Shown piece after piece: positions 56,645 to 64,000 of a stretch of DNA of 64,000 bases. Every line of letters starts with the position of its first letter. The first letter of the stretch is position 1. Source of the DNA: Methanocatella intestini (GTDB taxonomy: Archaea > Methanobacteriota > Methanobacteria > Methanobacteriales > Methanobacteriaceae); the NCBI RefSeq assembly GCF_002252585.1, contig NZ_NQLD01000014.1; one strand, given 5' to 3'. The position numbers were made by a program, and so were the translations under genes. The notes under the pieces were generated by a model. The model saw only the letters and a list, made by a program, of their open reading frames with translations. It made no database searches and was not told where the DNA came from.

Positions 56645-56773
56645 TTAATAAACTGGAACTTCTGCAATTTCAAATAAATAATTGGCAGTAGTTTTTTTCA
56701 CTGCTTTATTAAAATTACCCCATGTTGGATGTCGGAGAGTATCTGTTGATAGACAGTTTAAACCAAGACCCAT
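56645..56773 (-). CDS. Possible short peptide (42 residues)
   Basis: The ORF MGLGLNCLSTDTLRHPTWGN then FNKAVKKTTANYLFEIAEVPVY ends 14 bases before paralogue C; a GTG at 56788 would give 47 residues. It is hydrophobic first, basic in the middle, with one Cys, and has a weak ribosome site. It could be a precursor peptide, or the tail of a decayed longer gene, since the upstream frame 56815-56913 also reads as protein. Confidence 0.35.
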   Translation of the reverse strand: MGLGLNCLSTDTLRHPTWGNFNKAVKKTTANYLFEIAEVPVY

Positions 56774-56814
56774 TAGACCAAAACTCACTGCGATAACTGT
56801 TGGAACAGTTTAAC

Positions 56815-56913
56815 TCATTTTTCATTCATTATGCAGGTCTGTATTGTGTTAAATCCTGCTTGTGCATCAATTAATATTCCGGTATTTATTTTCTCAGTTT
56901 TTTCAAATAATGT
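56815..56913 (-). pseudogene. Decayed ORF fragment upstream of the short peptide
   Basis: About 33 codons without a canonical start read STLFEKTEKINTGILIDAQA, GFNTIQTCIMNEK and stop. The next frame continues at once as TVPTVIAVSFGLMGLGLN, the start of the region covered by the short peptide. This suggests one former gene of about 90 or more residues with a frameshift near 56812. Family not recognised. Together with the peptide ORF this accounts for most of the 56632-57056 gap; bases 56914-57056 look noncoding and AT-rich. Confidence 0.35.
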
Positions 56914-57056
56914 ACTATATATAATAATTTTAAATAAATATATATAATTTTTATCTAAATTTTCAACGAGTTATAATAAATAGTTGTTATTTGATTGTTA
57001 TTATTTTGAACATTTTCATATTTTTAACATGATTTGTTGATTACTAGTTATTTTTT

Positions 57057-57809
57057 TTAATTAGTAATTCCTGTAAGTTCTGTAAATGGGATTGTAGTAA
57101 ATTGGTAAAGTAATATGAAGAATATGATTAATGCTATTGCTAAATATATTGCTTCTCCTTTTTTTGTCCTGTTTTCAAATGGCAGACATTTGTTGATTTT
57201 GTCAGGGAATGTTAGCCATATGAAGCATGCTGTTGTGGATATTAGTAATCCTGCCATGTTTATTATGGATGTTTCGTAGAGGCATTGTGTGTATCCTAAA
57301 TAGCAGCAGATAGTCAGTACTGGCCAATAGTAGTTAGGTTCGTAGCCNGCNTCATAAACAATTTCTCCATTTTCTTCTAAACTGGAATCATTAAATGTTT
57401 TAAATTTAAGCCCTATTCCTAAAAAGGGCAGTGCAAATATTATTGCTAATAAAATTGATTTTATGATATTTACTTCAGCACACAAACACATCATAAGCAC
57501 AGATAAAGATGTGGTTGAAAATCCTAAAATAGTAAATGCAAATATTTGATAAGAATATCCTCTAAAATTGTTAAAGTTGTATAATTTATATTTTTTATCT
57601 AGTTCATCACTATAATATTCTATTAGAAATATTCCTCCTAATGCAAACAATAATAACAAGAAAAATAAAAATCCAATCCATGTAAATGGTGATATTAGAA
57701 TTGCTATTAATAAAAATCCTCCGAATAATTTTATAAATCTTTTTTTCACGGTTTTTTTATCTGCAAAATATTTCTCATCAATATTAAATAAATTAAATAA
57801 TTTTAACAT
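57057..57809 (-). CDS. Membrane protein paralogue B (intact), function unknown
   Basis: The 250-residue protein has a cytoplasmic head (MLKLFNLFNIDEKYFADKKT) and about seven membrane segments, with the shared motifs LPFLGIGLKFKTFND (~133-147) and FPDKINKCLPFENRTKKG (~208-225). Two Ns at 57348 and 57351 leave two residues unresolved (probably Glu-Ala, as in copy A). AGGTGATTC precedes the ATG. It is a close paralogue of the gene at 55128-55646, sharing 114 identical bases, and a more distant relative of 55912-56631. No family name can be given. Confidence 0.72.
   Translation of the reverse strand: MLKLFNLFNIDEKYFADKKTVKKRFIKLFGGFLLIAILISPFTWIGFLFFLLLLFALGGIFLIEYYSDELDKKYKLYNFNNFRGYSYQIFAFTILGFSTTSLSVLMMCLCAEVNIIKSILLAIIFALPFLGIGLKFKTFNDSSLEENGEIVYXXGYEPNYYWPVLTICCYLGYTQCLYETSIINMAGLLISTTACFIWLTFPDKINKCLPFENRTKKGEAIYLAIALIIFFILLYQFTTIPFTELTGITN
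57297..57410 (-). repeat. 114-base identical block, copy B
   Basis: Partner of 55128-55241. Ns at 57348 and 57351 look like unresolved differences between collapsed copies. Confidence 0.85.
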
Positions 57810-57868
57810 AGAATCACCTAGGGTAAAGGAACTCCTGTAAAACTGGACCTGTCATTTGTTATTATTAG

Positions 57869-57955
57869 TTATTGCCTGCTCAAGTCAAATATTGCCGCAG
57901 TTTTGCTAATCTTATTAACTGAAGCATTTGAAATAAAAACAGTCTTCTTTTTCAT
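57869..57955 (-). CDS. Possible short peptide (28 residues) ahead of paralogue B
   Basis: The ORF reads MKKKTVFISNASVNKISKTA then AIFDLSRQ and ends in TAA. In the same frame after the stop another 16 sense codons lead to the paralogue B region (LIITNDRSSFTGVPLP), so it could be a nonsense-truncated peptide of about 45 residues. It is the only coding candidate in the 290-base gap. NKxxKTxA is weakly shared with the peptide at 56645. Ribosome site weak. Confidence 0.3.
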   Translation of the reverse strand: MKKKTVFISNASVNKISKTAAIFDLSRQ

Positions 57956-58099
57956 TAAGTATTTTTATCCTGTGTTTAGATTAAATGCTATTTAATAATT
58001 TTAAAATAAAAATTATATATATATAACTGTTGTTTAATATTTTGAAAGATATTAAAACTAGAAAAATATAATGATTATCTAAATAGAAGGTGTAAAAAA

Positions 58100-59128
58100 A
58101 TGGAAATGAATGAATTTCATATTAACAATATTTTAAAGGACATGGAAAAAAAGGATTATCATGGTTATTTACTTGCACAGTTTACTAATGTTCAATATAT
58201 TTCAAATTACAAACCTACTAGTTTCGCTTTTTGTGTTATAAAAGAAGATCCAATTATTTATGCATCAAAAATGGATATGGAAATAGCTAATAAAACATCA
58301 GCAATTGAGGTTAAACAATTTACTTCATTTTCAGATATGGTTGATGAACTTAAAAAGGAAGGAATTTCCAATCTGGCTATTGAACCAAGTTTGGTTTACA
58401 GTACATATGAAAAATTCAAAGATTCTTTCAATATAAAATCTGAAACATTCATTGATACTCAAAGACAAATTAAAACATCTGATGAAATATCCAAAATTCA
58501 AAAAGCGACACAAATTGCTCAAAAGGCATTTGTTGATTTGGATATTTTAAATAATACAAATCCTGAAAATATTGTTGCTTTGGATTTGGATAATTTAATG
58601 AGAAAATACGGTGCTGAAGGCAATTCTTTTGATACTATTGTAACAAGCGGTTCAAATTCAAGTCTTCCTCATGCAACACCTCAGGATAAACAGTTAGAAC
58701 AGCCAATATTGATTGATTGGGGAGCAAAATATCATGGTTACTGTTCAGACAACACCAGAACTATGGTTTACACAGAAAAGCAAAATAAAATTTGTGATAT
58801 TGTAGCTGAAGCTCATGACAAAGCTATAAAAGCAATTAAACCAGGTCTTAAATGCTGTGAAATTGATAAAGTAGCTCGTGATATTATAAGTGAATATGGT
58901 TATGGTGACAATTACATTCACTCAACAGGCCATAGTGTAGGTTTGGATATTCATGAAATACCGACATTTTCAGCTAAAGACAAAACAGTAATTGAAAAAG
59001 GAATGGTTATCACAGTTGAACCTGGTATTTATCTGGAGGATAATTTTGGCGTCAGGCTTGAAGATACAGTAGCTGTTGAAAAAAATAAAGGAAAAATAAT
59101 TGGTGATTTACCTTTGATTATTGAATAA
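58100..59128 (+). CDS. M24 metallopeptidase (Xaa-Pro dipeptidase/aminopeptidase)
   Basis: A 342-residue protein with an N-terminal creatinase-like domain and a C-terminal pita-bread domain. Metal ligands are readable: LIDWGAKYHGYCSDNTRTM (two Asp, ~208-226), the HSTGHSVGLDIHE loop (His, ~273-285), VEPGIY (Glu, ~305-310) and VRLED (Glu, ~317-321). It would cleave peptides containing proline. GGTGTAAAAA precedes the ATG. Confidence 0.93.
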   Translation: MEMNEFHINNILKDMEKKDYHGYLLAQFTNVQYISNYKPTSFAFCVIKEDPIIYASKMDMEIANKTSAIEVKQFTSFSDMVDELKKEGISNLAIEPSLVYSTYEKFKDSFNIKSETFIDTQRQIKTSDEISKIQKATQIAQKAFVDLDILNNTNPENIVALDLDNLMRKYGAEGNSFDTIVTSGSNSSLPHATPQDKQLEQPILIDWGAKYHGYCSDNTRTMVYTEKQNKICDIVAEAHDKAIKAIKPGLKCCEIDKVARDIISEYGYGDNYIHSTGHSVGLDIHEIPTFSAKDKTVIEKGMVITVEPGIYLEDNFGVRLEDTVAVEKNKGKIIGDLPLIIE

Positions 59129-59192
59129 ACTTTCAAAAATTGATTTAAGTTACAACTAAGATTTTATATACTTCAAAGTTGTAGTTTAATTT

Positions 59193-60113
59193 ATGAAATC
59201 TAAAATTATTCATTCATTATCTTTATTTTTAGAAAATAACCTTTCTGAAAAGCAATTGTCCAAAGTTCAGGAATTTTTACTAAGTGGGGACATTGAGATA
59301 GTTGCATCTAAATTTTTAGCTGTTTTAATATTTTTTATTTTGTTTGCAGATGTTGTAATTGGAATATTCATTGTATTTCTTAAAATATCTGATTTGTATT
59401 TGTTTTTACCGTTTTTAACTGTTCCTCTTTTTGCTACTTATGTTTTTATAAAACAGGAAAAACGGGCAGCAGAAATTGAAAAATCAGCTCCGGACTTTTT
59501 AAGACAGCTTTCAGCTATGTTGAAAGTTGGTTTAAGTTTTGAAAATGCAATGGATGATCTCTCTAAATATGGTGAAGGGCCTTTGTATGATGAAACAAGA
59601 CGTGCAATTGCAGAAATAAAAGTTGGAAGAAACTTTGATGATGCATGGATGGCTATGGCTCAAAGATTAAAGTCAAAAGAACTTGAGAGAATTTTTGCAA
59701 TAATATTGGGAAGCCGTAAAAGCGGGTCAAGTATTGCTAATGTTATTTTTGATGTTTCAAATAATTTGAGGGATATGCTGGCTTTAAAACGTGAAAGGAA
59801 ATCTTCGGTTATGATGGCAGTTATGTTTTTAATAATTTCGGCAGTAATAGCCAGTCCTTTTGCATTGGGGATGGTTAGTGTTTATTCCCAGTTTATGCAA
59901 AGCTTTGGAAAACAAACACAGCTGATTTCAGTAGCTCCTTTTGCAGGGCAAATCTATTTAGTAATTCATTCAGTTTTGGTTGGTTTGATAGTAAGTATAA
60001 TCATGTATGGCAATGTTAAAAAAGGAATTAAGTTTTCCATACCTTTAGTTCTGCTTTCTTATGGGATATTTTATCTGATTTCCAATTTTGCAGGAGCTAT
60101 GTTTTTAGGTTAG
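59193..60113 (+). CDS. Archaeal TadC/GspF-type pilus platform protein
   Basis: A 306-residue protein with a T2SSF domain: two helices (~40-65, ~70-90), a cytoplasmic helical domain (APDFLRQLSAMLKVGLSFEN, ~103-122) and a C-terminal set of helices (~215-305). It resembles FlaJ/TadC platform proteins of archaeal type IV pili. A class III pilin gene follows after 8 bases. No pilus ATPase is in the window. The start ATG (59193) has no strong ribosome site. Confidence 0.85.
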   Translation: MKSKIIHSLSLFLENNLSEKQLSKVQEFLLSGDIEIVASKFLAVLIFFILFADVVIGIFIVFLKISDLYLFLPFLTVPLFATYVFIKQEKRAAEIEKSAPDFLRQLSAMLKVGLSFENAMDDLSKYGEGPLYDETRRAIAEIKVGRNFDDAWMAMAQRLKSKELERIFAIILGSRKSGSSIANVIFDVSNNLRDMLALKRERKSSVMMAVMFLIISAVIASPFALGMVSVYSQFMQSFGKQTQLISVAPFAGQIYLVIHSVLVGLIVSIIMYGNVKKGIKFSIPLVLLSYGIFYLISNFAGAMFLG

Positions 60114-60121
60114 GCGATAAT

Positions 60122-60307
60122 ATGGTTGATAATAAAGGTCAGACTTCAGCAGAATTTATTTTATTGGTTGGCGGAATTATTGTAGTTGTTTTACTGACTT
60201 TAATGTTTTACAGGAATTATATCACAGGTTTGTCTGGTGAAATTAAAGGTGAAGAAGTTTCTAACTTTAATGGTAAGTTAGACTCCCTATCAGAATATTT
60301 TACTTAA
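60122..60307 (+). CDS. Small class III signal peptide pilin-like protein
   Basis: A 61-residue protein with the class III motif DNKGQTSAEFILLVGG: cleavage by an EppA-type prepilin peptidase between Gly and Gln, then the QxSxEF start and one hydrophobic helix (~13-31). The C-terminal part (YITGLSGEIKGEEVSNFNGK) is short and polar. GGCGAT precedes the ATG. It is probably the pilin handled by the preceding platform protein. Its last 8 bases overlap the convergent channel gene. Confidence 0.87.
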   Translation: MVDNKGQTSAEFILLVGGIIVVVLLTLMFYRNYITGLSGEIKGEEVSNFNGKLDSLSEYFT

Positions 60308-60872
60308 TTATATGTGGTATAGACCAGATAATAATTATTGCAACTAAACAGGAAGCAATTATTGCCGGCGGATAGAAGAAATAACCAATTACATATCCAA
60401 TTATGATTGTAGCTATTGTTGCTGTAAATTCATAGTTCTTATCTAGAGCTACCTGCAGAGCAATATTTCCTTTATCTGCATTTTTTAAACTTTCTGAAGT
60501 ATAAATATAAATTAAATTAACCAGTATGAAATCCAGCCCATATATTGACTGAGCAAAGAATGAATGGAAGTTATTAGCTACAAAACTTGTTAAATATGGT
60601 AGCAAAGACAATATAAATATTGAAATTCCGCTTGACCAGATAACTTTATGATCAATGTGGTTTACAATGCTGAATAGATTGTTATGATAATTCCAGTAGT
60701 TAAAACAGACTATAAAACTGATTAAATAAACAATAAATTCTAAATGCAGTTTTCCTAAAGCCTGCCAGCTACCGTCTGCAGGTATTGGAATTTCCAGAAC
60801 AATGATTGTTATTATTATTGCAAGAATTGCATCAATTAATGCTTCAAATCTTCCACTTTCCATTTTCAACAC
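60300..60872 (-). CDS. TMEM175-family potassium channel subunit 2
   Basis: A 190-residue, six-helix protein. Helix 1 has the family motif GRFEALIDAILAIIITIIVL (~7-26), which lines the pore in archaeal and bacterial TMEM175 channels. An inner start at 60863 (MESGRFE) is possible. Its start overlaps the upstream paralogue by 29 bases, so the two are coupled. The usual FSDA Ser is replaced (LIDA). A potassium channel role is inferred from the family. Confidence 0.82.
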   Translation of the reverse strand: MLKMESGRFEALIDAILAIIITIIVLEIPIPADGSWQALGKLHLEFIVYLISFIVCFNYWNYHNNLFSIVNHIDHKVIWSSGISIFILSLLPYLTSFVANNFHSFFAQSIYGLDFILVNLIYIYTSESLKNADKGNIALQVALDKNYEFTATIATIIIGYVIGYFFYPPAIIASCLVAIIIIWSIPHIIK

Positions 60873-61437
60873 CTTTTCTATGTATTCTGGCTATGACTAT
60901 CCACATTATAACTGCAATTAAACAGCTGATGTAGATTCCAGGAATAAAAACACTGTAACTTAACCCGAAACCAATTAAAATCACAGCTAATGGAATTAAT
61001 GCATATAAGTTGTCATAATCTGCTTTTATTAGTTTATCATTGTAGGGATCACTTTTATGAACAGCTTTAACTGCCATATTATATGTGATATTTATTGCAA
61101 TGAATAGTAATCCGAAGGTGGTTTCACTAGCTATTGAATATGCGTCCTGTGTTAACCATAATGTAAAATATGGAATTAGAGTTATTTCAAAAATTAGGAT
61201 TCCATTTAGTATTACTGCAGTATTGTCAATATTTTCTACAATTTGGAATAAATTGTGGTTGCTGTACCATATATTGAACAATGTTAAAAAACTGATGAAA
61301 TAAGCAATATAATATGTTTTCAAGGTCCAAAAAGCTCCAATTGTCGCACTTTCTGGTTGAGGCAGTTTTAGAACAAGTACAGTCATAGCTATTGCAATTA
61401 CTGCATCAGCAAATGTTTCAAATCTTGCAGTTTCCAT
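60844..61437 (-). CDS. TMEM175-family potassium channel subunit 1
   Basis: A 197-residue, six-helix protein starting METARFETFADAVIAIAMTV, the TMEM175 helix-1 motif RFxxFxDAVxAI. It resembles the overlapping downstream gene throughout (FNIWYSNHNLF against FNYWNYHNNLF), so they are a tandem pair. Archaeal TMEM175 channels form homotetramers; two unlike subunits could form a mixed channel. The C terminus is basic (RIHRKGVENGKWKI). Confidence 0.84.
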   Translation of the reverse strand: METARFETFADAVIAIAMTVLVLKLPQPESATIGAFWTLKTYYIAYFISFLTLFNIWYSNHNLFQIVENIDNTAVILNGILIFEITLIPYFTLWLTQDAYSIASETTFGLLFIAINITYNMAVKAVHKSDPYNDKLIKADYDNLYALIPLAVILIGFGLSYSVFIPGIYISCLIAVIMWIVIARIHRKGVENGKWKI

Positions 61438-61506
61438 AATATCAATATTGTTTAATTAATTACTTTAAATATATGTTTTTTTAATATAATTAAGTAAGGT
61501 GATAAA

Positions 61507-62919
61507 ATGGATATGTTAATAAATGGTAAACATGTTTCAGCTGATGATTTGGCAGAAGTTAAAAATCCATATACTGGGGAAGTTATTGATACGGTTCCTG
61601 TTTCTCATTTAAACAATGTGGATTTAGCTATTGATGCTGCAGTTAATGCTAAAGATTCTATTGAAGAAATGTCTGCATTTAAAGTTTCAAATAAATTATA
61701 TGCAGTTTATGAAAAATTAAAAGATAATAAAGATGAATTAGCTGAATTGCTTACAAAAGAAGTAGGTAAACCTATTAATGAGTCTGTTGTTGAAGTTAAC
61801 CGTTCAATTGAAACATTAAGACTTTCAGCAGAAGAAGCTAAAAGAATTTATGGTGAAACAGTTCCATTGGATGGCGGAATAAACGGCAAAGGTTTTTTTG
61901 CATTTACTCAAAGGGTTCCATTAGGTGTTGTAGCAGCAATAACTCCATTTAATTATCCGCTAAATTTATCAATTCATAAAATAGCTCCTGCTATTGCATG
62001 TAAAAATACTGTAATCATCAAACCTCCATTAAATGCACCATTAACAGTTATGAAATTTGCCGAACTTGTAAATGAAGAGTTTCCAGACGGTGTTATTAAT
62101 ACTGTAACCGGATATGGTTCTGAAGTAGGTGATGCATTAGTAACTTCTCCTAAAGTAGATAAAATTTCATTTACTGGAAGTGTAGCTACCGGGCTGCTTA
62201 TAGCTTCAAGAGCAGGAATGAAAAAAGTTACTTTGGAACTGGGAGGTAATGATCCTCTCCTTGTTCTAAAAGATGCAGATATTGATAAGGCAGTTAAAGG
62301 AGTAATGAACGGTGCTTATTTAAATGCAGGACAGGTGTGTATGGGTGTTAAAAGGATTATTGTTGATGAATCAATAGCTGATGAATTTACACAAAAGTTA
62401 GTTAGTGAAACTAAAAAAATCAAAATGGGCAATCCTATGGATAAAAATACAGTATTGGGAACACTTATTGATGAAGATGCTGCCCGCATGGTTGAAGAAA
62501 CAGTCAATAATGCAGTTAAAGCAGGTGCCAAAATACTGACTGGCGGAAAAAGAGACGGTGCATTTTATGAAGCTACTGTATTGGATAATGTCACTCCAGA
62601 TATGGATGTTGTTGTAAATGAAACCTTCGGCCCTGTTGCGCCAATAATTAAAGTAAAATCAGTTGATGAAGCTATTGAAGTAGCTAATGATACAGAATAT
62701 GGTCTTCAGGCAGGAGTATTTACTGAAAACTTTAGAGATGGTTTAAGGTGTGCAAATGAAATTGAGGCAGGTACAGTTTTTGTAAATAAACAGTCTACAT
62801 TCAGAACTGATAACATGCCTTTCGGAGGATTTAAAAATAGTGGAACAGGAAAAGAAGGAGTAAAATATGCAGTAGAAGAAATGACTAAGGAAAAATTAAT
62901 AGGATTAAATTTAAGGTAG
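61507..62919 (+). CDS. NAD(P)-dependent aldehyde dehydrogenase (CofA/GapN-like)
   Basis: A 470-residue aldehyde dehydrogenase: AITPFNYPLNLSIHK (~150-164), catalytic Glu in TLELGGNDPLLVLKDAD (~244-260), catalytic Cys in LNAGQVCMGVKRI (~275-287) and ETFGPVAPI. The methanogen branch includes lactaldehyde dehydrogenase CofA (M. jannaschii MJ1411), which provides lactate for coenzyme F420; non-phosphorylating glyceraldehyde-3-phosphate or succinate semialdehyde dehydrogenase is also possible. AAGGTGATAAAATGG gives a good ribosome site. Confidence 0.88.
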   Translation: MDMLINGKHVSADDLAEVKNPYTGEVIDTVPVSHLNNVDLAIDAAVNAKDSIEEMSAFKVSNKLYAVYEKLKDNKDELAELLTKEVGKPINESVVEVNRSIETLRLSAEEAKRIYGETVPLDGGINGKGFFAFTQRVPLGVVAAITPFNYPLNLSIHKIAPAIACKNTVIIKPPLNAPLTVMKFAELVNEEFPDGVINTVTGYGSEVGDALVTSPKVDKISFTGSVATGLLIASRAGMKKVTLELGGNDPLLVLKDADIDKAVKGVMNGAYLNAGQVCMGVKRIIVDESIADEFTQKLVSETKKIKMGNPMDKNTVLGTLIDEDAARMVEETVNNAVKAGAKILTGGKRDGAFYEATVLDNVTPDMDVVVNETFGPVAPIIKVKSVDEAIEVANDTEYGLQAGVFTENFRDGLRCANEIEAGTVFVNKQSTFRTDNMPFGGFKNSGTGKEGVKYAVEEMTKEKLIGLNLR

Positions 62920-62920
62920 C

Positions 62921-63643
62921 CTATTTTAGAAAGGCTTCTACCAGATTACGTGTTTCATTAAGGGAATCCATAGGAATTCCTTTTGGCATTTCTCCGAGAT
63001 TTCCTTCAACTTCTTTTAAGATATTTCCGTCCATTCCAAGAAACATTCCTTCACTGGTTGTTTCCATAAATGACTGTGGCGGAAGTAATGACACGCCAAC
63101 ACTGTTTCCTTCTTTTACATTTAAATCATTTGTAACTACAGTTATGGCCCTTTTTCCTAGATTAACATTACATATCATTAAGGAATCTGCATTTGGATGT
63201 TTTGTAACACTCATTATTTCTCCAACTTTTATATCGATTCCAATAATTGGATCATTGATGGGACCTAGGGCTAAACGGTCTTTAAGGCCTAAAACAGAGT
63301 CTATAAAGAATCTTACTTTAGCTACATTTTCAATTGTTTTTTCCTTATCTTCTTTAGGAGCATTGCTTATAAAAGATTTGTTCCATCCGTCTCCACCTAA
63401 ACATTCAACAATTTTTTCTCCTTTTTCAATTATTGCTGCAACATCTGGAGAGTTAACCAAATCATCTCCTTCAAGATAAGAGTAACTTAATGATTGGAAA
63501 TCACTGTTCATGTTTTTTGCTGTTTCAATAGCTAATTTTTTATTCCAGTTTCCTCTAAATGATGCAGTTTGGATAATATTCAAATATTGTTCTCTTGCAT
63601 GGTTTGCTACTAAAATTCTATAATCTTTACTTGTGTCCCACAA
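62921..63643 (-). CDS. tRNA-binding-domain (EMAP/Trbp111-like) protein
   Basis: A 240-residue protein: an N-terminal archaeal domain of unknown function (residues ~1-130, WDTSKDYRILVANHAREQY) and a C-terminal OB-fold tRNA-binding domain (~135-240) with IGIDIKVGEIMSVTKHPNAD and the GMFLGMDG turn. It may bind tRNA or assist a synthetase. It converges on the aldehyde dehydrogenase with 1 base between stops. Function inferred from domain. Confidence 0.82.
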   Translation of the reverse strand: MWDTSKDYRILVANHAREQYLNIIQTASFRGNWNKKLAIETAKNMNSDFQSLSYSYLEGDDLVNSPDVAAIIEKGEKIVECLGGDGWNKSFISNAPKEDKEKTIENVAKVRFFIDSVLGLKDRLALGPINDPIIGIDIKVGEIMSVTKHPNADSLMICNVNLGKRAITVVTNDLNVKEGNSVGVSLLPPQSFMETTSEGMFLGMDGNILKEVEGNLGEMPKGIPMDSLNETRNLVEAFLK

Positions 63644-63845
63644 TTTATAGTCTCCTTTGTATTCTCTTTAAAATATTTATTTTAATATATTCTTATATTT
63701 TTCCTTGTTTTAGGCCTTATTTTGCTTAAAAATTTGTTACATCATAAACTATTTATATTAACAAGTAAATAAATTTAAAATAAGTTAAAGTTATTAATTT
63801 ACTTTAAGTATAACACGAATTAGATTACATATTGTGGTGTATCAA

Positions 63846-64000
63846 ATGGTGGAAGTTTCAAGTTTAAAAGAATTAGATATTTATACAGTAACAGGACACT
63901 ATGTCGGAAGAGTGGCTGATGTAATTCTTAATATTAGATTAGGTACAATTTCTAAATTGCAAGTAAGGGCTATTGAACCTGAAAAAAAACAAGTAGGTTT
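63846..64000 (+). CDS. PRC-barrel domain protein, N-terminal part (cut by window edge)
   Basis: The first 51 codons read VEVSSLKELDIYTVTGHYVG, RVADVILNIRLGTISKLQV, RAIEPEKKQVG, a typical archaeal PRC-barrel opening (GxxVGxVxDxxL). Such small proteins are common in methanogens; a role in RNA processing or cell division has been proposed for the family. GGTGTAT lies upstream. The gene runs out of the window. Confidence 0.82.
   Translation, partial: MVEVSSLKELDIYTVTGHYVGRVADVILNIRLGTISKLQVRAIEPEKKQVG

Noticed and set aside
55912..57809. AgrB family identity for the membrane paralogues
   Set aside because: The layout of the FPDK...K loop is suggestive, but the essential His and Cys motif of AgrB is not visible.

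Overview
The window is archaeal and most resembles a gut methanogen of the genus Methanobrevibacter, probably M. smithii or a close relative. It is AT-rich. It carries archaeal information-processing genes (PolD large subunit, class I lysyl-tRNA synthetase, Rpb4/RpoF, RpoL, TFS, L21e, Csl4, SRP54, Dph2, Pus10, Sec61-beta), methanogen genes (FmdE-family protein, 6-phospho-3-hexuloisomerase, CofA-like aldehyde dehydrogenase) and very large adhesin-like surface proteins. Ribosome binding sites are mostly GGTGAT or GGAGG types. Species is inferred from gene content; no search was run. Three N bases (55127, 57348, 57351) show the assembly is draft in one repeat region.

Layout. 1-1594: C-terminal part of a beta-helix adhesin-like protein. 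1664-7564: a block that looks devoted to molybdenum/tungsten enzymes, with an FmdE protein and a type II (BtuCDF/MolBCA-like) ABC importer on the minus strand, a divergent fdhD, hxlB, and a LysR/ModE-like regulator. 7719-10116: PfkB-family kinase and thiC. 10196-21178: two divergent giant adhesins, one with a beta-propeller inserted between beta-helix and Ig-like repeats; their last modules and terminators are closely related. 21414-32612: lysS, a yeast-type cytosine deaminase homologue, a coiled-coil protein, polD large subunit, nrdD, a YhhQ-type transporter, an alcohol dehydrogenase and an ABM-domain protein. 32807-35863: classical archaeal L21e-rpoF-DUF655-ksgA-HemK2 cluster. 35881-44939: lysA-dapF, acyltransferase, NUDIX hydrolase, argD, cyclophilin, a twice-frameshifted MFS transporter, a VOC protein, Ogg and hisF. 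45006-48270: srp54-pus10-moaC-sec61beta. 48375-52872: hpt-dph2, csl4-rpoL-NUDIX, tfs, an acidic membrane protein and tRNA-Arg(TCG). 52891-54732: XPD/DinG-like Fe-S helicase. 54963-57955: the accessory region of the window, with three paralogous multi-pass membrane proteins, short peptide ORFs, a transposase tail fused in frame to one paralogue, and a decayed ORF. 58100-64000: M24 peptidase, TadC-like pilus platform plus class III pilin, two overlapping TMEM175-type channel genes, aldehyde dehydrogenase, a tRNA-binding-domain protein and the start of a PRC-barrel protein.

How parts work together. The FmdE/ABC/FdhD/regulator block, together with moaC, fits supply of Mo or W and activation of formate and formylmethanofuran dehydrogenases. 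hxlB fits the reverse ribulose monophosphate route to pentoses. lysA and dapF are the last steps of lysine synthesis. The strongest leads for novelty are the paralogous membrane protein/short peptide region, the propeller-containing adhesin, the probable AUU and AUA start codons, and a GC-containing palindrome upstream of nrdD.
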